Assembly: GCA_036940085.1 (NCBI GenBank)
Contig: JALLBK010000017.1
Location: 1-64,000, forward strand
DNA: 64,000 nt
Source: Discostella pseudostelligera
Lineage: Eukaryota > Bacillariophyta > Thalassiosirophyceae > Thalassiosirales > Thalassiosiraceae
Reading direction: 5' to 3'
This document shows, in pieces, positions 12,769 through 22,714 of the stretch. The translations under genes and the position numbers were made by a program. The stretch's first letter is position 1; the number at the start of each line of letters is the position of its first letter. The notes below the pieces were generated by a model, which saw only the letters and a program-made list of their open reading frames with translations, had not been told where the DNA came from and ran no database searches.

Positions 12769-14467
12769 ATGAGGAAGTATCGGATGATTGCTAAAAAGGG
12801 CGAGGGAACGTTTAGTGAGGTGATTAAAGCACAGAACATCATGACGGGAAGTTTCCACGCCATCAAATGTATGAAGAGCTCCTTCAAAAGTGCAGACGAG
12901 GCGAGTATCGCTTGTGCATATGTTATCACTGCCATCGGTTCATGTTGGCTCATGAGTTTGTTTTCCTTCCTCACCAGGTAAACAGCCTTCGAGAAATTCA
13001 AGCTATCAAACGACTTAGTCCGCATCGAAACATTATCGTGCTAGAAGAGGTGCTATTTGATCCTCCTAGCGGAAGACTGGCTCTGGTGTTCGAACTGATG
13101 GAGGGTAACCTATATGAATTGATGAAAGGTGAGTCAGTTGCACACGTAGAAAATCATCACATAAGTTCACTTCACTAATTCTTCTACAAGATCGCAGCCA
13201 TCCATTTAGCGAAGGAACCGTCAAGTCGTTCATGCGTCAAATCTATACTTCGTTGGATCATATGCATGTGAAAGGAGTTTTCCATCGAGATATAAAGGTG
13301 CGCATCAATTGCTAACAATTTAATCTAACACTGCCCTTCCACTCAACCCTGTTTGTTGCTCCTCTAGCCAGAAAATATACTTGTAGACAAACTAGGGAGG
13401 CACTTGAAGCTTGCGGACTTTGGTTCGTGTAGAGGAATACATAGCAAACCGCCATTCACTGAGTACATCTCTACCAGATGGTATCGACCACCAGAATGCT
13501 TGTTGACGAGTGGGATGTATGGAATGGAAATGGATATTTGGGGGGCTGGCTGCATACAATTTGAACTCACATCTCTCTATCCACTGTTTCCTGGTTTGGA
13601 CGAAGCAGATCAAATTCATCGAATACACAATATTCTAGGCACTCCCAAGGCAAGCAACGTCGCAAAACTTCGTGAGCATGCACCGCCTAACGCGAATTTT
13701 ATGTTTCCTGCGCAATGTGGAATCGGCCTGTCGAAACTGCTACCGGATGCCACCGAAAGCTTTTTAGATCTGTTGAGACAATCGGTAGCTTATGATGCAT
13801 CTGAGCGTATATCGTCGATGCAGGCGTTGCAGCATCCTTATTTCACCGGCAATATTATCTCGATTCCATCCGGCACAACAAAGGTTGCAAATAATGTTGC
13901 CAACTCTCGGTTAGCAAAGATCACTCATGGAATGCCGCCATCAAGTAATGTCCAAACTGGCCCCATCAAGGATGCCGCACAAGAGAGCAAATCGGGTCCT
14001 GGCGATTCTAAGACCGACGCACAAAGAATGAAGCAAAGATCCATGGTCTCAATGTTGTTAGCGCGGGTATGTGTTAGTCTTGGTATGTCTCTGCATTTCA
14101 CTTTCTTTGACTGTTCTTAACATTACTCCGTTTGCTCTATCAGAATAATAAGAAGGTGATCATCGAAGAATCAAAAGCAAGGAACAAAACTTTTTATAGG
14201 AAAGGGGGGAATAAGAATAATGACTTTGCGACGAATGACGAAAAAGCTAGCAACGGAAATGCTTTTCCAAAACTCAAAGTAATGATTCCAGAAAACTCCT
14301 TCCACGATGAAGAACCAAACTATAAGAAGCCAATCAAATACAACAACCTCCGATCTTCCGGTTATGGACCTTCTAAGCCAGCATCTCGTATGCGAGAGAG
14401 CGATCCTGTACCTATGAGTAAGACAAAGGGAACAAAACTACCACCGTTGCGTCGAGATTTTAGATGA
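12769..14467 (+). CDS. MOK/LF4-type MAPK-related protein kinase
   Basis: Five exons (12769-12900, 12978-13128, 13191-13297, 13368-14066, 14144-14467) give 470 residues. The kinase domain has the Gly loop GEGTFSEV (11-18), Lys33 in FHAIK, HRDIK (126-130), DFG (147-149), a MAPK-like TEY activation motif (161-163) and STRWYRPPECLLT. EVNSLREIQAIKRLSPHRNII and DFGSCR point to the MOK branch of the MAK/ICK/MOK family, whose Chlamydomonas member LF4 limits flagellar length. The tail from about 300 is basic and disordered. Intron 1 begins GC rather than GT (GAG/GCGAGT); only this donor keeps the frame and gives the family sequence. A flagellar role is inferred from orthology. Confidence 0.9.
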
Positions 14468-14638
14468 CACATGATGAACGTGGTACTGGTATTGAGTGAA
14501 CAAGTCTATTACCTACGCACACTGCTACAACGTAAAAGAACTAACTACTTGACACTTAATATCTAGGTGTTCAAACTCAACGCGCCCTATAAATTTCAGT
14601 TCGCATTGACACCTCAGTTGGAGCCGTCCGAAGACAAA

Positions 14639-15223
14639 TCAACTTGCCGAAGTGACTCGACTCTCCTCGACCTTTCTGGAATTGGCACTCTTCGCAAAAA
14701 GAGCAGCGACAAGGATCAACATCGCCGAAACACCAGCGACGAGACTTGCCATGACAAGCTTACTTCCAGTGCTACTGCCATTGTCTATAGAAACGGATTC
14801 AACTTCAGGAATGTCTATCAGTGAGGGCATCGACATCGATAGCGATATTGACATCCAATCAAATTCTGACTCGTCGATGGACATGGAATAATCTATTTCA
14901 TCAATGGATGGCATGGACATGTCGAGAGCATCGAGGGGCAACGACAACGACATGGAGAGTTCCTCCACCGACATCTTCCTCGTCCTCTGTCGGAGATTTG
15001 TCTTCCTCACCTCCCTTGCGGTGCTCGTCTTCCGCTGCTTATGCGATGGATGTTTTCCAAATCCACCCTCCGAAGATGTGTTGTCGTGCTTCCCAACTTT
15101 GCCATTTTCGCTACGGTATCGTTTGGGTAGGGTTGAAAGCTGAGCTTGCGTAGTGGAGCACGCCATGAGCAATGCCGTGAAGCAGAGGGCGAGGTTGATA
15201 TTTGATTTGGATTGAGAGACCAT
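14639..15223 (-). CDS. Secreted/type I membrane SMS-repeat protein, pair 1
   Basis: This 194-residue protein starts with a signal peptide ending near TTQAQ, followed by LSTLPKRYR. A central Ser/Met/Asp-rich region repeats SMS(L/M)P-like units (SMSLSLPLDALDMSMPS, SISLSMSMPS). A C-terminal membrane segment (VMASLVAGVSAMLILVAALF) precedes a short basic tail. The same order of parts, the AQLST(L/I)P(K/R)RYR sequence after the signal peptide and a similar membrane segment occur in the protein at 40867-41484. It diverges from the SMS gene starting at 15692. I know no characterised family with this layout. It is probably a cell-surface or secretory-pathway protein; the function is unknown. Confidence 0.75.
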   Translation of the reverse strand: MVSQSKSNINLALCFTALLMACSTTQAQLSTLPKRYRSENGKVGKHDNTSSEGGFGKHPSHKQRKTSTAREVRKTNLRQRTRKMSVEELSMSLSLPLDALDMSMPSIDEIDYSMSIDESEFDWMSISLSMSMPSLIDIPEVESVSIDNGSSTGSKLVMASLVAGVSAMLILVAALFAKSANSRKVEESRVTSAS

Positions 15224-15691
15224 GTTGTTGTCGTGGGTAATGATTGATTGAACCGAGAATGAATATGAAATGGAATGAGATTGGGTGGGTTATCGTAGAC
15301 TTGAAGGTGGAGGGAAGTTCTTTTCATCGCTGGGAGGAAATATATGAGACATTAAATCTTTCTCAATTTCAGAAACAATTCAGAACAAGGTCCTACGTAA
15401 AAAGTGAGAAAGAGTCGTTATTTCCCGAAAGATACGCATCGCAGTATTGTTACGTCAGCAAGAATCCGAACTTCATTCGCCCAAACTTCTCCCGCCCACC
15501 ATGATCGCCTGCACCATCACCGACCATACCTAGCTAGATAGAGATAGACACCATCACCATCGTTCCGTCGGTCGTCGGTGCCGCAGAGATAGATAGAGAT
15601 ATCCTCCACCTCCATAGTATCGTGATCCATCCAGATCCTCGCTCTCGCGTTCTCAAACAGGGGAGATAGATAATTGGCGGAAAGCAATAAT
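15224..15691. promoter_or_regulatory. Shared promoter region of SMS pair 1
   Basis: These 468 bases lie between two divergently transcribed SMS-repeat genes. The second SMS pair has a 492-base equivalent at 41485-41976. A GATAGAGATAGA-type repeat occurs near 15537-15550 and again near 15588-15600. No gene is visible. Confidence 0.45.
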
Positions 15692-16126
15692 ATGGTGAAG
15701 CTTATCTGGATCGTCGGGCTCAACATCATCGCACCTACATTGGCGCAAATTGATACAATTCCTCAACGATTCCGACACGGCAATGCCATGGAAATGTCTT
15801 CAGCAACGACGCATGGTGATGACCTCGGCCGCACCAGCAAAATAAACAGCAATTTGAGAAATAATCGGGAGCTCATCGGTAGGAGCCTTCAAGACATGTC
15901 AATGTCTATTCCCCACATAAGCCCTCAAGACATGTCAATGTCTATTCCCGACATTGCTCGAGATGAGTGGAACTTCGGTGGTGGCGGTGATCCATCCTCG
16001 GATTTGCCCACGTACTCACCACTTCCCGCGCCGAATGGTGAAGGAATGTTCGACGTCGACGAAGTTGTTAGCTGGATATGTCGATTCTGCCCTTCGTCGA
16101 TATGCAGTAATTGCCCTTCCGCCTAG
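15692..16126 (+). CDS. Small secreted SMS-repeat, Cys-tail protein, pair 1
   Basis: This 144-residue protein starts at ATG 15692 with the signal peptide MVKLIWIVGLNIIAPTLAQ, followed by IDTIPQRFR, which resembles the sequence after the signal peptide of its divergent neighbour. The middle has a perfect-looking duplication (QDMSMSIPHISP / QDMSMSIPDIAR) preceded by GRSL. The C-terminus has four Cys (ICRFCPSSICSNC) and no membrane segment. The partner at 41977-42411 has the same length (144 residues), an R-S-L-Q lead-in to SMSMP units and a Cys-rich end. It is probably secreted; the function is unknown. Confidence 0.68.
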   Translation: MVKLIWIVGLNIIAPTLAQIDTIPQRFRHGNAMEMSSATTHGDDLGRTSKINSNLRNNRELIGRSLQDMSMSIPHISPQDMSMSIPDIARDEWNFGGGGDPSSDLPTYSPLPAPNGEGMFDVDEVVSWICRFCPSSICSNCPSA

Positions 16127-16868
16127 AGTTTAACGCAGTGGTGTGGAATGTAAATAGGTGACAATCTACAATTCCGTTAACAAAAGTTGCTCCGAGTGAA
16201 TGTGAATATTATGATAATATGCCAGTCTCGTAAAGATCGATGTAAATTAGGTCACGTGTACAAAGCCATCATATGATTTCGGACTACAAGTGAAGATGTA
16301 TTGTTGATTTTGACCCGGTAGTAGTCGATGTTGATATCGCTGAGTGTGGCGTCAAACAGAGTTAAACCATTCAAAGATTCTGTATCTAGGCCTCCTGCAA
16401 AGTAATGCCGATGATACTCGAATTCGATTCGACACTCGACAAAAACTTCAAGGAAGCATAGATCATCGTTCTCTTCTTACATGCGCCATATCATGCTTCC
16501 ACATGGAGCAATCGCCACAGTATCAATCCATCTCGCTCACATGTTCAATTATTGGTAAAAGAGCTACCACCACTATTATGTACTATTCCCCGGACCGCCA
16601 CCGCACTGCTGCATCGAGCGCCGGATGTGTTACCGTTGGCAGAGATATTTTTGGCGGGAGACATTCCGGTTCGCGGTTCAGCTCCCGCCACTTTTGCTGA
16701 CTCGAGAAGACGACGTGGCGCCACCGCGAGCCGGGAAGAGGATTCACCCGCTGACTCGAACCTACTCCTATTCCGTAAGATACACTCTAGATATTATTCC
16801 ATTTGCTACCAGGGACGCGTTGCACGGATCATTTATTGAGTTAGCAGTCGAATCGAAATATTTCAACC
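16127..16868. promoter_or_regulatory. Intergenic region upstream of the ABC1 kinase gene
   Basis: No gene could be supported in these 742 bases; the open frames have neither start context nor recognisable protein sequence. Two TGGCGGGA-type words lie close together in opposite orientations, TTTGGCGGGAG at about 16650-16660 and CTCCCGCCAC at 16682-16691, about 210 bases before the kinase start. Confidence 0.4.
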
Positions 16869-19800
16869 ATGAGAATACCATCCTACGCAATCGGCTTGCT
16901 GTTAGGCACCCTAGCCCTACCGACGACAACTACTTTCGCCTTCCAAACCCCCAAATCGAGTCCTCAACTCTTACAACCTCATCGTAGCATCAACACTAGC
17001 AAAACAAACAACAACCATGACATCACACAACTCCACTCGACGAAAGAACGCGGTGGTAGTGTTTCAGAACTTACTCAACAAATGCGATCTATGCAATCCC
17101 AAATCATGTCGGAAAATGAAGACGCTCAACTCATCATGCAGGCACTGCGTGGCAAGAACATTAATGATGATGATAGACAAGTCCAGGGTCTGGAGATGAA
17201 ATTGATAGAGTTTGATGATGTCGATGGTGTTGGCGATGTTACCACCGCTGGTGGAATTGGCAGTGACGTCGGAGATCGCCTGCCCTACGATTATGATCCA
17301 GTAGCACTTGAGAAATTCTTCTCGAAACGACCACAGTTGATTCTAGCGCGGGTGGTACAAGTATTGAGTACGGGGGGCACTGTGTTATTTAATTTTGCAT
17401 TCGATTCGTTGAGTGGAAAGTTTAAGAAGGATCCTGAATGGGAGGTGAAGAGAGCGGGAGAGTTGAGGGATACGATTACTAGTTTGGGGCCATTCTTTAT
17501 CAAACTTGGTCAGGTATGAAATACTTGTGCCCTTGCTCGCTCATCCTATTTCTTCTGAACCGATTCGCAAGTCTCAATGTTAGTTCTTTCTATTTCTTTG
17601 TTTGTCAGGCACTCTCTATCCGACCAGATATATTAAGTCCTAGGAGTATGGTCGAATTGCAGAAGTTATGCGACAAGGTTCCGAGCTATGATTCGAAGAT
17701 TGCATTCGCCACTATGGAAAGAGAGTTGGGTAGACCGGTGGATGAGATTTTTAGTTTTATTACTGACGAACCAGTTGCCGCGGCGTCTCTTGGACAAGTG
17801 GTATGTGTTACTGCATGTCGAGTTCAACGCCTTCATTTGCTTCCAATTAGTTACAGTTTTTACCAACCGTTTTGCTTGACTCTTTGTCATATAGTATCGA
17901 GCTACCCTACGTTCCACTGGAGAGACCGTAGCCGTCAAAGTCCAACGGCCCAAAGTGTTGGAAACAGTCTCACTTGATTTGTACCTAGCTCGACAATTGG
18001 GATTATTCATCCGAAAGTTCCCCGCCCTCTCCGATCGATTGGATGCCGTTGCCCTACTCGACGAGTTTGCATATCGCTTTTATCAGGAATTAGACTACAA
18101 TCTCGAATGCTTAAATGGTGAAAAAATGAAAGAACAGATGAGTGTATTGCCAGACGTGGTCATACCGAAAAATTATCCAGAGTTTACATCGAGGCGTGTT
18201 CATGTTGCGGAATGGATTGAGGGAGAGAAGTTGAGTCAGAGTACGGCTGATAATGTCGGGGCGCTAGTGAATTTGGGAGTGATCACCTACTTGACGCAAC
18301 TACTCGATTTTGGTTTCTTTCATGGTGAGATTCAATGCTGATGAACGTGCAAAAATTCTTTTCTGACGAGAGTAGTAACTGATGTGACCTTCATTCCCCA
18401 AATAGCTGATCCGCATCCAGGTAAGTTATCTTCTACCTATAAACGCACAACTCATATCTGTTGGGCGCTAACGTCATTCGCTTTTAGGTAATATGATGCG
18501 AACTAAGGATGGAAAACTGGCTATACTGGACTTTGGGTTGATGACCGAAGTTACCGATAATCAAAAGTACGGAATGATCGAAGCTATCGCACACTTGCTC
18601 AATCGAGATTACACCGAAATTGGACAAGACTTTATCAATTTAGACTTTATCCCCGAGGGCACCGACACACGCCCGATTGTCCCGGCTTTGACGAAAGTGT
18701 TCGATGCAGCGTTGGTTGGTGGCGGAGCGAAGAGTATTAACTTTCAAGAGTTGGCGGCGGACTTGGCAGAGATCACATTTGAATATGTAAGTCCACTTAT
18801 TTATTTGGAAAGCAACCAGCATGCATTTCAAATTCTGTTTACTCAACGGACTATTCCTACGCCACCTGCCTATTCTTTCATAGCCGTTCAGAATACCTCC
18901 CTACTTTGCGTTGGTTATTCGTGCAATTGGAGTGGTACGTTCTCTGATGTTCAACTTTTGCTCTGAACCTTGAATTGTCTATTCACCACAGTGTTCTTCT
19001 GCCGTCGAATCCAGTTGGAGGGTATTGCTCTCGTAGGAAATCCCGAATTCGCCATCATTGATGAAGCCTACCCTTACATAGCACGGAAGTTAATGACAGA
19101 CGACAGTCCACGGCTGAAGGCTGCACTACGCTACATGGTCTACGGCAGCGAGGGATCTTTTGATGCTGAGAAGTTGATTGACTTGCTCCAGGCACTGGAA
19201 AAGTTTACAGCCGTACGAGATGAGGGCGATGGATCAGCTTTCAAGGTCGATGGAGTACGAGGATCGACAAACTTTGGCAAGGCGGGTGATTTCTCTGGTA
19301 CTCAGCAACTGGCAAAACGAGAACCGGGTAAAATCAATCTTCAAAGTAACGATGGTGGATACTCGGAGGTTATGGGAATCAATCTTCGAGGAGATGGACA
19401 GAAGGAGCGTGATCAGCGTACTGTTCGCGAGGCACTGCGATTCTTCTTCTCACTGGAGGGCAAGGTATTTCGTGAGTTTATATCTGAAGAAATTGTATCG
19501 TTTGTGGATGCATCGGGAAGAGAGGCCAGTCAGGAGGTAATGATGGCATTGGGATTGAACAATCTGCCGATGCCATCTCTCATTCGAGCAATGAATCCTA
19601 CACTGAGTGCTGAGGACAAACGGGTGAGTTCGTTGGCCAGGAAATCAAGCAAACTGTGCTCTTAATGCAGATTTCACTATTTGATCCACCGAATCTCTCT
19701 TACCATCGCCATTTTCTGTCTTTCATCGTATTGCACAGATGGTGCAACAAATGCGAAAGCTATCTCAATTCTTAGTAGGAGATTGGGATGGAGCACTGTC

Positions 19801-19978
19801 ACCCACCGGTGATGGACTGCAGAGAAATAGTAAGCGATTACGCGAATTGATCCCGGTACTACGCGAGTACTCTCCACAATTGCGTGAATTTGGAACAATG
19901 TTGGGTGTGAGGTTGAGCGAGAAGGCATTATCACGGGGATTGAATTGGGCATCGTCGCGTCTCCTGGCGAGGCAGTGA
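16869..19978 (+). CDS. Plastid-targeted ABC1/UbiB-family atypical kinase
   Basis: Eight exons (16869-17513, 17609-17800, 17895-18324, 18406-18420, 18488-18786, 18884-18934, 19015-19623, 19739-19978) give 826 residues. The N-terminus MRIPSYAIGLLLGTLA...TFAF/QTPKSS is a signal peptide with an ASAF-like site, so plastid import is likely. Family motifs are in order: IKLGQALSIRPD (KxGQ, split by intron 1), the Ala-rich loop AAASLGQV, VAVKVQRP with the conserved Lys, ADPHPGN and LDFGLM. ABC1K proteins influence prenylquinone metabolism and stress responses in plastids. The ADPHPGN motif is encoded across a 15-nt exon. The C-terminal 250 residues match the extended plant-type ABC1K architecture. The direct substrate is not deducible. 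Confidence 0.93.
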
Positions 19979-20071
19979 GAGAGTAAAATAAGCATCTTTA
20001 ATTTTTAGTTTGCCTTTGTTACAGTAATCACCATTTGATCAACATTCGACAACCAGCCTCTCTACGAATAT

Positions 20072-20830
20072 CTACCATCCCCCACCCCAAAACTTACGCT
20101 CCGTAACGTCTCCCGCCGCCTGTACAATCGAATTCACCCATGCTTCCACATTAATACTGTCTGCCTCCTCCACTCCTCCGTCATTGCCATCACCCTTCAT
20201 CTTCTCCTCATTCTTGGGATAATAAATGTGATTGGATATCCATCGTCCACTTTGCAAACATTCTCTTGCCGTTTGAAAGTCGGGGCATGCTACCGTCATG
20301 ATTGTACTACCAGTATCCCCATTGTCATCATCGTCGGTGGATTTTGGTTTGTTTGGAAGTTTCCTTCTATCCTCCTCCTTCATATCTTTCGGTATGCCCA
20401 TATGTTCATCTAATTTATCAAGATAGGATTGCACATCGATATGATTTGTGAAGCAGACTATGTCAGCTCGTTGTAGCAGAGATAGATTTTCGTTTGTCCA
20501 CAATGAAGATTCTGTAGACGATGTTGGAGCAGTAGTAATTGGTAGGGTGGATAAAGCGAGTTGTACGCCAGTCATCTTAGAGAATTCATTGGTCGCAAGT
20601 AGATGTGACATATCGTTGAAATAGTCATCATCATTGGTTGTCATAGTAGCAATGTATGCAATATCGATGATCGATGTGATTGTGGGCGCATCATCTGTGG
20701 AGGATGATTGCAGTAGATGATGTGCACGACAGGCGAAGGCAGATGGTGCATGAAATGCACATGTTGATGACATCAAAAATGAACCGAGAACTAGACAAAT
20801 TGAGTGAACGAAATATGCATTGCGCTGCAT
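20072..20830 (-). CDS. Plastid-targeted protein, possible uroporphyrinogen-III synthase
   Basis: This is a 252-residue single-exon protein. The N-terminus is a signal peptide leading into STCAFHAPSAFA, a good ASAF-type plastid targeting site. The C-terminal part (TVACPDFQTARECLQSG...HIYYPKN...VEAWVNSIVQAAGD) resembles the end of HEM4/uroporphyrinogen-III synthases, where a short strand, a helix and a YPE...GWVDSI segment follow each other, and the length fits. HEM4 proteins diverge strongly, so this is a tentative fold-level call; it would place the protein in chlorophyll/heme synthesis. The Asp-rich insert around KSTDDDDNGD is probably a loop. It ends about 90 bases from the 3' end of the ABC1 kinase gene. 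Confidence 0.45.
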   Translation of the reverse strand: MQRNAYFVHSICLVLGSFLMSSTCAFHAPSAFACRAHHLLQSSSTDDAPTITSIIDIAYIATMTTNDDDYFNDMSHLLATNEFSKMTGVQLALSTLPITTAPTSSTESSLWTNENLSLLQRADIVCFTNHIDVQSYLDKLDEHMGIPKDMKEEDRRKLPNKPKSTDDDDNGDTGSTIMTVACPDFQTARECLQSGRWISNHIYYPKNEEKMKGDGNDGGVEEADSINVEAWVNSIVQAAGDVTERKFWGGGW

Positions 20831-20916
20831 TGATCGTAGGCTATGTTGTCGATGGTGAAAGGCTGGGAATGTTGGTGGTGATGGAATGGGCGAGCGAGGC
20901 GAAGGACATAAGTCAT

Positions 20917-21096
20917 TGCACGATAAGTGAGACTTTTCGTAGATGAGACTTTCTAGTAAATGAGACCGGTCTGAGCCCAGGCACTGGTTTTGGCGGGAAC
21001 TAGCATTCGCTAAAAGTGTGTGTGCTTAGTAAGCGAGACTTACCAGTAAGTGAGACTACCAAGCAAAAGTGCACCAGTGGTCTCACTTATCGTGCA
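20917..21096. repeat. 17-bp inverted repeat with internal GAGAC repeats
   Basis: TGCACGATAAGTGAGAC at 20917-20933 is repeated exactly in inverse orientation as GTCTCACTTATCGTGCA at 21080-21096. Between the arms lie several degenerate direct copies of the arm end (TAGATGAGAC, AGTAAATGAGAC, AGTAAGCGAGAC, AGTAAGTGAGAC). I see no target-site duplication. It sits between two divergent plastid-protein genes, so it may be regulatory or a small terminal-inverted-repeat element. Confidence 0.7.
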
Positions 21097-21187
21097 GCAG
21101 CCATGGTTCCAGTGATTTTGTGACGGACGGGCGGGGCGGTGCGTGACGAGAGTGACGGTGAACGGGTGGCGAGTGGCGATGGTTGCC

Positions 21188-21254
21188 ATAAAATGGCGGG
21201 AACACATATGAGCGAGAATGTGGCGATAACAATTTGACAAAAATGGCGGGAAGC
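21188..21254. promoter_or_regulatory. Paired AAATGGCGGGAA motifs upstream of CCB-like gene
   Basis: AAATGGCGGGAA occurs at 21191-21202 and again at 21241-21252, 50 bases apart in the same orientation and about 90-140 bases before the start codon at 21341. The word resembles an E2F/DP-type site and recurs upstream of many genes in this window. Function is inferred only. Confidence 0.4.
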
Positions 21255-21340
21255 TTCCACGTGGTTACTTTGCTGCATCAAACATCAAACCACAACCATG
21301 GCGTCTCGCGTCTCCATGTCCTACTCCTAGCAAATAGATC

Positions 21341-22573
21341 ATGATGTATCGAGCATTATTCTCCCTCCTCCTTCTTCTTCTTCTTCGCCAGAATAATTTT
21401 GGACCATCGGTCGAGGCGGCACCCGCGTTTGCGTTTGTCACCCCGTCAACGCCGACGACGCCGACCTTCGCTACCGGAGGACGACGATGTCCTGCAACGG
21501 CATCGACGACGGCATTAAAATCATCATCTCGACTCAACTTGTTACTTTCCAATCGCCATATGAATAATCTTCCATTGGCATGCTACCAAAAATCATGTAA
21601 ACGATGCACATCATCATCGACGCTCTTGTCGCTTTCCTCCTCCAACAACAACAACAACTCTGACGAATCAATTACTAGTACTAGTAGCACACTCTCCAAA
21701 CTATCAACATCATCATCTGCACGAGAGCGTGGAATATACGCACGTCCATCAGCGGCCATTGAACGAGGATCAGGATTCTTCATTCCGGGGTTGGAAGGAT
21801 CTCGGATACGATTTGTGTTTGGAATTTTGGTAGTAGTGCTTGTATTTGTCAATCACTTCTTCTTCTCCATGGATGATGTTGGTGGTGGAGCGAGTGGTGG
21901 AAAAGAGTATGGAGGAATGGTACCTGCTGAATTGATATCGGCATTTTATGGTATTATGCTGATATTGCAAGGTTCAATTGATTTTGGTGTGGAAAGAAGT
22001 AGTAGGGGTGTAATGGTGGGATCGGAGAATAGTGGAGAGGGTGTTGATGCATTTGATGGCAACGACGATGACAATCTTCGTAGCAAGGATAGGCATGGCG
22101 GTAAAGCAAATGGGAAATTTGGAGAATTTGCATTCGAGGATGCATTGCAACGAATCTCACGTGCTCTGGTAGCATACACCCCCGCTACGGAAGTTCGACT
22201 AGTCTCGGAAGATCATGGAATACTGTATTCTTTTGGAGTTACAAATAGGAACAATAACGAAAGAACACCAACGACTGCCGATGGTTCCAAAGATCAGAAA
22301 CAACTGATCAAACTATGTCTGGATGCAGTATCCTCAAGCCGTGGGGGTAGCAGAGTGGCACTATCACCGGATCACCCAGCATCGAAACTACTTCCCGTGG
22401 AGGCAACACGATGCATCTTAGTTCAGAAGGTGGATGATTATCGTAATTCACGGACATGCATTATTGTTGGATCGGATAAGTTACTGCCATCTTACACGAA
22501 GAATGATTTACGTTGGTTGGGTCAGCTTGCTCAATACAATAATCTGATGGTTGCACAACGTGAGGCAACCTAA
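21341..22573 (+). CDS. CCB2/CCB4-like cytochrome b6f heme-attachment factor
   Basis: This is a 410-residue single-exon protein. A signal peptide rich in Leu leads into APAFAFVTPS, an ASAF-type plastid motif, followed by a Ser/Thr-rich transit region. Two membrane segments follow at about 155-175 (FVFGILVVVLVFVNHFF) and 193-212 (LISAFYGIMLILQGSIDFG). The rest is a soluble domain (LQRISRALVAYTPATEVRLVSEDHGILYSFG...KNDLRWLGQLAQYNNLM). Two hairpin helices followed by this GAF-like segment match the CCB2/CCB4 (DUF2930) pattern, proteins that help attach heme c(i) to cytochrome b6 in thylakoids. The call rests on architecture and a few motifs, not alignment. Confidence 0.62.
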   Translation: MMYRALFSLLLLLLLRQNNFGPSVEAAPAFAFVTPSTPTTPTFATGGRRCPATASTTALKSSSRLNLLLSNRHMNNLPLACYQKSCKRCTSSSTLLSLSSSNNNNNSDESITSTSSTLSKLSTSSSARERGIYARPSAAIERGSGFFIPGLEGSRIRFVFGILVVVLVFVNHFFFSMDDVGGGASGGKEYGGMVPAELISAFYGIMLILQGSIDFGVERSSRGVMVGSENSGEGVDAFDGNDDDNLRSKDRHGGKANGKFGEFAFEDALQRISRALVAYTPATEVRLVSEDHGILYSFGVTNRNNNERTPTTADGSKDQKQLIKLCLDAVSSSRGGSRVALSPDHPASKLLPVEATRCILVQKVDDYRNSRTCIIVGSDKLLPSYTKNDLRWLGQLAQYNNLMVAQREAT

Positions 22574-22714
22574 ACTACACCGCACAATTTTAGTTTGTTA
22601 CTGTCCGAAATAACAAGTAAATAACAAGTTCATTTATCGCTTATAAGTCCTCGACATATCTGTCGGGGGTCGGGGTGTTTCCTCTCTCGCAACTCTCGCT
22701 TCACTCACTATTCT

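Noticed and set aside
12372..13025. A 217-codon open frame on the minus strand
   Set aside because: It overlaps the first exons of the MOK kinase antisense, has no recognisable domain, and the plus strand gives a clear kinase.
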